Notes under the pieces: model-generated | The model's database searches: none | What the model saw: only the letters and a program-made list of their open reading frames with translations | Told to the model about the DNA's origin: nothing | Made by a program: the position numbers and the translations under genes | Shown here: piece by piece, positions 58,075-64,000 of the stretch | Layout of the letters: the number at the start of each line of letters is the position of its first letter | Numbering within the stretch: position 1 is the first letter of the stretch | DNA from: Microvirga sp052114605 | GTDB lineage: Bacteria > Pseudomonadota > Alphaproteobacteria > Rhizobiales > Beijerinckiaceae | Reading direction: 5' to 3' | DNA length: 64,000 nt | NCBI RefSeq assembly: GCF_052114605.1 | Contig: NZ_JBFRFB010000001.1 | Coordinates: forward strand, 422,856-486,855

Positions 58075-59547
58075 TTAACCGACCGAGCCTTCCAGCGAGA
58101 TCGAGATCAGCTTCTGCGCCTCTACTGCGAACTCCATCGGGAGATGCTGCAGCACGTCCTTCACGAAGCCGTTCACGATGAGCGCGGTCGCCTCTTCCGC
58201 TGAGAGACCCCGCTGCTGGCAGTAGAACATCTGATCTTCCGAGATCTTCGATGTCGTCGCCTCGTGCTCGAACACGGCGGTGGCGTTCTTCGACTCGATG
58301 TAGGGCACCGTGTGCGCGCCGCACTGGTTGCCGATCAGCAACGAGTCGCAATTCGTGAAGTTGCGCGCGCCGGTCGCCTTGCGGTGAGCCGACACGAGGC
58401 CGCGATAGGTGTTCTCGGATTTTCCGGCGGCGATACCCTTCGAGATGATCCGGCTCGTGGTGTTCTTGCCGAGATGGATCATCTTCGTGCCGGAATCGAC
58501 CTGCTGCATACCGTTCGACACCGCAATCGAGTAGAACTCACCGCGCGAGCCATCGCCGCGCAGGATGCAGGACGGGTACTTCCACGTGATCGCCGAACCG
58601 GTCTCAACCTGGGTCCAGGTGATGATCGAGTTCTTGCCACGGCAATCGCCGCGCTTCGTCACGAAGTTGTAGATGCCGCCCCGACCCTCAGCGTCGCCGG
58701 GATACCAGTTCTGGACGGTCGAATATTTGATCTCGGCGTCGTCGAGCGCGATCAGCTCAACCACAGCGGCGTGGAGCTGGTTTTCGTCGCGCTTCGGGGC
58801 GGTGCAGCCTTCGAGATACGAGACGTAGGAGCCCTTGTCCGCGATGATGAGCGTACGCTCGAACTGGCCGGTATTCTTCTCATTGATGCGGAAATAGGTC
58901 GACAGTTCCATCGGGCAGCGCACGCCCGGCGGAATGTAGACGAACGAGCCGTCGGTGAAGACTGCCGAATTCAGCGTCGCGAAGAAGTTGTCCGTCACCG
59001 GAACCACGGTGCCGAGATACTGACGCACGAGGTCGGGATATTCGCGGATGGCCTCCGAAATCGGCATGAAGATCACGCCGGCCTTCTTAAGCTCTTCCTT
59101 GAAGGTCGTGGCGACCGACACGGAATCGAACACCGCGTCCACGGCAACCCGGCGCTGCGGCTCGACACCGGCCAGGATCTCCTGCTCGCGCAGCGGAATG
59201 CCGAGCTTCTCATAGGTCTTGAGAATCTCAGGGTCCACCTCGTCGAGGGACTTCGGCGCCGGGTTCTTCTTGGGAGCGGCGTAGTAGTAAATGTCGTTGT
59301 AGTCGATCTTGTCGTACGAAACGCGCGCCCAGTTCGGCTCGGTCATGGTGAGCCAGCGCTTATAGGCATCGAGGCGCCATGCGAGCATCCACTCGGGCTC
59401 GCCCTTCTTGGCCGAGATGAAACGGATCACGTCCTCGGAGAGGCCCTTCGGCGACTTCTCCATCTCGACTTCGGTCTCGAAGCCATACTTATATTGGTCG
59501 ACGTCGATCGATCGAACCTGATCGATGGTCTCCTGCACTGCAGGCAT
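58075..59547 (-). CDS. sufB: Fe-S cluster assembly protein SufB
   Basis: 490 residues, normal SufB length. MPAVQETIDQVRSIDVDQYK opens the chain. The beta-helix core includes DGSFVYIPPGVRCPMELSTY, KGSYVSYLEGCTAPKRDENQ with a conserved cysteine, and STVQNWYPGDAEGRGGIYNF. The C-terminal AQKLISISLEGSVG is typical. It is the main scaffold subunit that carries persulfide and nascent cluster. It is the second gene of the operon, 71 bases after the cysteine desulfurase, and is followed by the repeat and then sufC. Confidence 0.96.
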   Translation of the reverse strand: MPAVQETIDQVRSIDVDQYKYGFETEVEMEKSPKGLSEDVIRFISAKKGEPEWMLAWRLDAYKRWLTMTEPNWARVSYDKIDYNDIYYYAAPKKNPAPKSLDEVDPEILKTYEKLGIPLREQEILAGVEPQRRVAVDAVFDSVSVATTFKEELKKAGVIFMPISEAIREYPDLVRQYLGTVVPVTDNFFATLNSAVFTDGSFVYIPPGVRCPMELSTYFRINEKNTGQFERTLIIADKGSYVSYLEGCTAPKRDENQLHAAVVELIALDDAEIKYSTVQNWYPGDAEGRGGIYNFVTKRGDCRGKNSIITWTQVETGSAITWKYPSCILRGDGSRGEFYSIAVSNGMQQVDSGTKMIHLGKNTTSRIISKGIAAGKSENTYRGLVSAHRKATGARNFTNCDSLLIGNQCGAHTVPYIESKNATAVFEHEATTSKISEDQMFYCQQRGLSAEEATALIVNGFVKDVLQHLPMEFAVEAQKLISISLEGSVG

Positions 59548-59618
59548 CTGTCTCTCCCACCGCTCACGGCTTCAAGGGCCGGGGGGTTGATATGGACATG
59601 GAAAACTGGCGGAGCCTA

Positions 59619-60791
59619 TCAGGCCGCGCTCGCCTTCCGCTTATATAAGGTGCCGACCACCCTTTCGCACGCCTCCGCAAAGCGGATTACGTCCTCTTTA
59701 GTGGTCTTCCACCCCAAACTCACTCGCAAAACGCCCTCGGCCAGGGTCGGCTCGACACCCATGGCATCAAGCACATGCGACCGCTTCACCTTTCCGGACG
59801 AGCAGGCCGAACCGGATGACAGGGCAATTCCCGCCAGATCGAAGGCGATCAACGCCGTCTCGGCCTTGAGGCCGGGTATGGCAAAGGCCAGCGTATTAGG
59901 CAACCTTTCCGCGCCTGCACCCACAACAAGAGCGTTCGGCGCGATACGCATAACCTCGGCCTGAGTCTCATCCCTCAGAACCTTGAGCCTGTCGGCCTCC
60001 GCCTCCAGGCAGGCCAGGGCGAGCTCTGCCGCCACGCCGAATCCGGCGATGCCGGCTACGTTCTCGGTGCCGGCACGGTAGTTCTTTTCCTGCCCGCCGC
60101 CTCGGATCAGCTTGTCGCCGATCTCGTATTGGTCGGAGGCCAGCACCAGAGCGCCGACGCCCTTCGGCCCGCCGAGCTTGTGCGCGGAGAGGGTCAGCGC
60201 ATCGACGCCAAGGCTCGCGATATCCACCGGCATCCGCCCCGCAGCCTGGACCGCATCCGTATGGACGAGGCCCTTATAGGCATGAACGAGTGCCGCGATC
60301 TCAGCCACCGGCTGAATGACGCCTGTTTCGTTGTTGGCCAGTTGCACGGAGACGAGAGCCTGCTGCTCCCCTGCCTCTTCGAGGTGTGCCTTGAGCCAAG
60401 CCAGATCAAGGATTCCGTTGCGGTCGACCGGAATGATATCGATCTGACCTGCCGGGAAGCGGTGTCCATTGAGAATGCAGGGGTGCTCGGTCGCTCCGAT
60501 CAGGAGCCTTGCCATTCCCGGCTGGCCGAGCCTGCGGAAGGACGGCGTCAATACCAGGTTGGCGGCCTCGGTGCCGCCGCTGGTGAAGATCGTGTTCTTG
60601 GCCTTGGCCCCGACGAGCTTGGCGACGCTTACCCGCCCTTCCTCGAGTTCGGCCCGCGCGGCGCGGCCTTCCATGTGGACGGAAGAAGCATTGCCGGGCA
60701 CCTGGAGCACGCGCAGAACCACCTCCGCCACTTCAGGCCGCAGGGGCGAAGTGGCGTTATGATCGAGGTATGTACGCTGGCTCGATGCCAT
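59619..60791 (-). CDS. Cysteine desulfurase, IscS/NifS type
   Basis: 390 residues of the group I desulfurase family: TYLDHNATSPLRPEVAEVVL, FTSGGTEAANLVL, VSVQLANNETGVIQPVAEIA, HTDAVQAAGR, PLP lysine in LSAHKLGGPKGVGALV and the catalytic cysteine in SSGSACSSGKVKRSHV. It liberates sulfur from cysteine, as SufS does, but belongs to the other class, so the operon has two desulfurases. It heads the suf gene block. It is followed by sufB; no IscR- or RirA-like regulator is encoded here. Confidence 0.9.
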   Translation of the reverse strand: MASSQRTYLDHNATSPLRPEVAEVVLRVLQVPGNASSVHMEGRAARAELEEGRVSVAKLVGAKAKNTIFTSGGTEAANLVLTPSFRRLGQPGMARLLIGATEHPCILNGHRFPAGQIDIIPVDRNGILDLAWLKAHLEEAGEQQALVSVQLANNETGVIQPVAEIAALVHAYKGLVHTDAVQAAGRMPVDIASLGVDALTLSAHKLGGPKGVGALVLASDQYEIGDKLIRGGGQEKNYRAGTENVAGIAGFGVAAELALACLEAEADRLKVLRDETQAEVMRIAPNALVVGAGAERLPNTLAFAIPGLKAETALIAFDLAGIALSSGSACSSGKVKRSHVLDAMGVEPTLAEGVLRVSLGWKTTKEDVIRFAEACERVVGTLYKRKASAA

Positions 60792-61021
60792 GGATCCTGC
60801 CTAAGCCTCACGAATATCTTGCAATTGACCCTGGGTGCCGTGCTAAAGCACCGCAGCCACATGTTCCCGAAGTTTCGCTGGGGTCTTATGCCCACTCGTT
60901 TTGAAACAAGGTAACAACTTAGAAGAATTCTAAAGGTTTTTTATGAGAATCCCTGGCCTTGGTCAAGGTCGCATGGGGTTTTCCCTCTCCCGGCGGAGAG
61001 GTGAGCAAGAGGTTCGCGTAT
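60792..61021. promoter_or_regulatory. Divergent region upstream of the suf operon and a hydrolase
   Basis: 230 bp that must contain the suf promoter. An A/T-rich stretch (about 60905-60945) is visible. I could not recognise a convincing iron-responsive (RirA/Irr) site. Confidence 0.35.
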
Positions 61022-61678
61022 ATGCCTGAGGTCATCTTCACGGGCCCTGCCGGCCGCATCGAAGGCCGCTATCAGCCCGCCAAGGAAAAAGGCGCACCGA
61101 TCGCCATCATCCTGCATCCGCACCCGCAGTTCGGCGGCACGATGAACAACCAGATCGTGTACAACCTGTACTATGATTTCGTGAAGCGTGGCTTCTCGGT
61201 GCTGCGCTTCAACTTCCGCGGCGTCGGCCGCAGCCAGGGCGCCTTCGACCATGGCCAGGGCGAGCTGTCGGATTCCGCCGCCGCCCTCGACTGGGCGCAG
61301 TCCATGAATCCGGATGCCCGTGCCTGCTGGATCGCCGGCGTGTCCTTCGGCGCCTGGATCGGCATGCAACTTCTCATGCGCCGTCCGGAGATCGAAGGTT
61401 TCATCTCGATTGCCGCCATGGCGAACCGTTACGACTTCTCATTCCTCGCCCCCTGCCCGTCCTCCGGCCTGTTCGTACACGGCTCGGAAGACCGTGTGGC
61501 CCCGGTGAAGGACGTAGTCAGCGTCATCGAGAAGGTGAAGACGCAGAAGGGCGTGAAGCTCGAGCATGCCGTCATTGATGGCGCGAACCACTTCTTCGAT
61601 GGCAAGGTCGATGAACTGATGGTGTCCGTGGACGAGTATCTCGATATGCGCCTCGGCGCTACGGGAGAAACAGCTTAG
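61022..61678 (+). CDS. Alpha/beta hydrolase
   Basis: 218 residues from MPEVIFTGPAGRIEGRYQPA. It has oxyanion-hole HPHPQFGGTMNN, FRGVGRSQGAFDHGQGE, nucleophile elbow GVSFGAWIGMQL, acid near LFVHGSEDRVAPV and catalytic His in IDGANHFFDGK. The HPHPxxGG...FRGVGxSxG pattern is that of a conserved proteobacterial hydrolase group of unknown substrate. AAGAGG precedes the ATG; an in-frame GTG at 61001 with GGAGAG directly next to it is less likely. Confidence 0.85.
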   Translation: MPEVIFTGPAGRIEGRYQPAKEKGAPIAIILHPHPQFGGTMNNQIVYNLYYDFVKRGFSVLRFNFRGVGRSQGAFDHGQGELSDSAAALDWAQSMNPDARACWIAGVSFGAWIGMQLLMRRPEIEGFISIAAMANRYDFSFLAPCPSSGLFVHGSEDRVAPVKDVVSVIEKVKTQKGVKLEHAVIDGANHFFDGKVDELMVSVDEYLDMRLGATGETA

Positions 61679-61785
61679 CTAACCTGAGGGAGGCGGCAGC
61701 AAATACTGGACCCAATTTATGCCCAAACGACGTGGTGCTTAGGCTCTTATTCGGCGTAAAGCTCCGAAGAATGCAATTCCTATCC

Positions 61786-62844
61786 TAGAGCAACGTCGGT
61801 TCTGATGGAGTCGTTGGGGCTATGCGGCCTATCGGCTTCGTGATTCACTCATCTCGGCTCTCTTTGCAGGAGATGAGTGATGACCAAATCCTACTCGCTG
61901 GATCTGCGCCGCCGGGTGGCACGCTTTGTCGAAACGGGCCATTCCTGCCACGCCGCCGCCCACCACTTCGAGGTCTCCGTTGCGTTCGTGGTGCGGCTCA
62001 TGGCGGCCTATCGCGCCTCCGGCAGCTTGGCCCCCAAGCCGGAGGGTGGCTGGCGCTACTCCAAGCTCGATCCCCATCGCGACTTCCTCATCCGCCGCGT
62101 GAGCGAGAAGGACGACATCACCATGCCCCAGCTCGCCGCAGAACTGACAGCCCTCGGCACAAAGGTCACGCCCGCTGCGATCTCGCACTGGTTCATTCGC
62201 CAGGGCTACTGCTTCAAAAAAAACGCTGCGGGCCAGCGAACAAGGACGCGCCGACGTGCGCCAGGCGCGCGAGCATTGGCGCGCGAAGCGCCAGCCGCGC
62301 ATGCGCCAGGAGCCGCACCGGCTCGTCTTTCTCGATGAGACCGGCACCTCCACCAAGATGCCCCGCTTGCGTGGCCGCGGTCCCAAGGAGCAGCGTCTGT
62401 ATGCCAAGGCACCCTTTGGCCATTGGCTGACACAAACCTTCATCGCGGGTCTGCGCTGCCAAGGGCTGACAGCACCGTGGGTGATTGATGGGCCGATGAC
62501 CCGGCGCATCTTCGAGACCTATGTGGAGACCCAGCTTGCTCCAACCCTGTCGCCGGGCGCTGTGGTGATCCTCGACAACCTACCGGCGCATAAAAGCGAG
62601 AAGGCCGCACAGTGCCTGAAGCAACGAGGCGCCTGGTTTCTGTTCCTGCCGCCCTACAGTCCGGACTTGAACCCGATTGAGCTGGTCTTCTCCCAGATCA
62701 AGGCACACCTGCGCAAAGCCGAAGCCCGAACTGTCGAGGCGCTTTGGCGCCATCGGCGACATCTGTGATCTCGTCGAGCCCGAGGCGTGCCGCAACTACT
62801 TCACCGCGGCAGGATATGGCTTCGCCTGAATGACCGGTGCACTA
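61786..62844 (+). mobile_element. IS630-family insertion sequence
   Basis: Contains the broken transposase. Both proposed ends lie at TA dinucleotides (61786-61787 and 62843-62844), the expected target-site duplication of IS630. The terminal sequences TAGAGCAACGTCGG and, on the other strand, TAGTGCACCGGTC are only loosely similar, so the ends are approximate. Confidence 0.6.
61880..62829 (+). pseudogene. IS630-family transposase with two frameshifts
   Basis: The start ATG has AGGAG seven bases upstream. Frame 1 encodes the helix-turn-helix part (LRRRVARFVETGHSCHAAAH to HWFIRQGYCFKKN). At a run of eight A residues (62216-62223) the reading must move one base to continue into the DDE part: FLDETGTSTKM, VVILDNLPAHKSEKA and LPPYSPDLNPIELVFSQIK, which carry D, D and E. 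At 62751 a second one-base shift interrupts EALWR-IGDICDLVEPEACRN, which would end at TGA 62827-62829. The first site could be programmed slippage; the second is not expected, so the copy is probably dead. Confidence 0.85.
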
Positions 62845-62862
62845 GCCGCCTCACCTTTCCGC

Positions 62863-62909
62863 AAAACAGAAGGGCGCCGACAAGGTGGATGTCGGCGCCC
62901 TTCTGTTTT
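62863..62909 (-). terminator. Long intrinsic terminator of the RTX gene
   Basis: A 19-bp perfect stem from AAAACAGAAGGG to CCCTTCTGTTTT around a 9-base loop. It is nearly symmetrical and lies 30 bases after the RTX stop codon. Confidence 0.85.
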
Positions 62910-62938
62910 TAAGCAGGATTACGAGCGGACCGCCCTTT

Positions 62939-64000
62939 TTACACGAGCAGGAAGCTCGAGTACGTCAAGGCCAAACCCTTCGAGATATCGGCGAACTTGA
63001 CCTGCGCCACAGCTCCAGAGCCGTCGGCATCGAAGAAGAGCTCACCAGTCGTGTTGTTGTAGACGACCTGACTATACTGCGTGACCGCGCGGGCTCCGAT
63101 GCTGAAATTCCACTGCATAAGCTCGCCCGAACTGTAAGCCAAAAGGCCTTTAAACACCTGACCGTCCAACTCGAACTTGTCCTGCGAGACGTTGAAATCC
63201 GCGATGTAGTCGACATTTGACGGGCCGAGGGCCGCGTCGAACCGGAAGTGATCTGCCCCTCCGGCACCGGTCAGATGGTCGGAGCCCGCACCGCCAGAAA
63301 GGGTATCGTTGCCTTCGCCGCCGTGGAGTTCGTCATTGCCGCCACGGCCCTGCAAGAGGTCGTTACCATCCAGTCCCGACAGCGCATTGCCAATCTCATC
63401 GCCATTGAGCACGTCGCTGAACATAGAGCCCTGAAGACCACGGATAGCCTCGTAATAATCACCTGTCGCATCGCCGGTATTAGCTGCGCGATTGGCCAAG
63501 TCGGCAGTCACACCAGTGGTCGCATCGGTATAGGACGCCCAGTCGAAGTCGCCGCCGCCGACCAGTATGTCGGCACCGGCGCCTCCAATGAGAATGTCGT
63601 CACCGGCTCCACCGTGGAGATTGTCATTACCACCACGGCCAAGCAGCACGTCGTTACCGTCAAGACCCGACAGCGCATTCATGCTTCCGTCTCCGGCGAG
63701 GGAATCGGCGAAGTTCGAGCCTTGTAGCCCTTCAATCTCAATATAAACGTCGCCTGCAGCCTCGCCGGTGTTCACACCCCAGTTAGCCAGATCCACGCGC
63801 ACGCCGGTTGTCGCGTCCGCGTACGAGGCCCAGTTGAAGCCCTCGCCTCCCACCAGCACGTCGGCACCCAGGCCGCCGCGCAGAATATCGTCGGAGCCTA
63901 GCCCGTAGAGGATGTTGTTCTTGGCATCGCCTGTCAGGATGTCGGTATATTGTGTGCCGGCGATGTTCTCGATGCCGTCATAGGTATCGCCCTTCGCCTC
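62939..64000 (-). CDS. C-terminal part of a secreted RTX calcium-binding repeat protein (5' end outside)
   Basis: 353 residues are visible and the frame runs to the window edge. Hemolysin-type nonapeptide repeats (GGxGxDxLx) occur, e.g. GGAGDDILIGGAGADILVGG and GGEGNDTLSGGAGSDHLTG. Two ~97-residue units (about 63853-63563 and 63562-63272) are close copies: each begins with FxWASYxDATTGVxxDLAN, has a linker GLQGSxFxD and ends with three RTX turns. A third, cut unit lies at the edge. The C-terminal ~105 residues (DFNVSQDKFELDGQVF to LALTYSSFLLV) fit a type I secretion signal. The protein is presumably exported by a TolC-type system; the activity of the missing N-terminal part is unknown. Confidence 0.88.
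   Translation of the reverse strand, partial: EAKGDTYDGIENIAGTQYTDILTGDAKNNILYGLGSDDILRGGLGADVLVGGEGFNWASYADATTGVRVDLANWGVNTGEAAGDVYIEIEGLQGSNFADSLAGDGSMNALSGLDGNDVLLGRGGNDNLHGGAGDDILIGGAGADILVGGGDFDWASYTDATTGVTADLANRAANTGDATGDYYEAIRGLQGSMFSDVLNGDEIGNALSGLDGNDLLQGRGGNDELHGGEGNDTLSGGAGSDHLTGAGGADHFRFDAALGPSNVDYIADFNVSQDKFELDGQVFKGLLAYSSGELMQWNFSIGARAVTQYSQVVYNNTTGELFFDADGSGAVAQVKFADISKGLALTYSSFLLV

Noticed and set aside
1..64000. CRISPR arrays, rRNA genes, prophage or defence islands
   Set aside because: No regularly spaced short repeats, rRNA sequence, phage structural genes or recognisable defence systems were seen in the window.

Overview
The window looks like chromosome of a GC-rich alphaproteobacterium in the Hyphomicrobiales (Rhizobiales). 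Supporting signs are BA14K, DUF1236 and DUF2842 family proteins, a rhizobial-type L-rhamnose locus, the tig-clpP-clpX-lon-hup block, and a SUF operon with a second cysteine desulfurase. A Methylobacteriaceae member such as Microvirga is my best guess, from recall only. One ambiguous base (3048) and a gene cut at each edge suggest a draft contig.

Layout. 1-11.4 kb: end of a Cys/Met-metabolism PLP enzyme, a ParA-like ATPase, heme A synthase, several small secreted or glycine-rich envelope proteins, a three-gene periplasmic protein/histidine kinase/response regulator operon, an L,D-transpeptidase and an extensin-like protein. 11.5-23.6 kb: complete L-rhamnose uptake and catabolism. rhaR-rhaS-rhaT-rhaP-rhaQ-rhaM-rhaK on the minus strand diverge from rhaD-rhaI-lldD. 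Together they import rhamnose by an ABC transporter, epimerise, isomerise and phosphorylate it, cleave it to DHAP and L-lactaldehyde, and carry the aldehyde through lactate to pyruvate. 23.6-35.6 kb: a DUF421 protein, then a respiratory block on the minus strand: alternative complex III (actA-actF), cytochrome c oxidase subunit II with a fused cytochrome c domain, a fused subunit I+III, and a small membrane protein. A separate lipoprotein cytochrome c gene sits in the middle on the other strand.

35.9-44.4 kb: tRNA-Pro, a 680-bp gene-poor stretch, a small secreted protein, tRNA-Val, then hup, lon, clpX, clpP and tig, and tRNA-Leu. 44.6-53.5 kb: a multicopper-oxidase-fold protein that has lost copper-site motifs, the NAD(P)HX repair enzyme, glnB-glnA, an outer-membrane beta-barrel protein, an alpha/beta hydrolase, a RhlE-type helicase and a TfoX-like protein. 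53.5-60.8 kb: SUF iron-sulfur assembly (desulfurase, sufB, sufC, sufD, sufS, sufT, sufA). 61-64 kb: an alpha/beta hydrolase, a frameshifted IS630 transposase, and the C-terminal part of a large RTX calcium-binding secreted protein that runs off the window.

Non-coding content includes three tRNAs, many intrinsic terminators, a few candidate promoters, a candidate small RNA near 11.3 kb and at least three families of structured intergenic repeats. No CRISPR array, rRNA or prophage was seen. The most unusual items are the alternative complex III/oxidase cassette, the copper-site-deficient multicopper-oxidase homologue, and the sensory operon whose periplasmic molybdopterin-type protein has no cysteine after its signal peptide.
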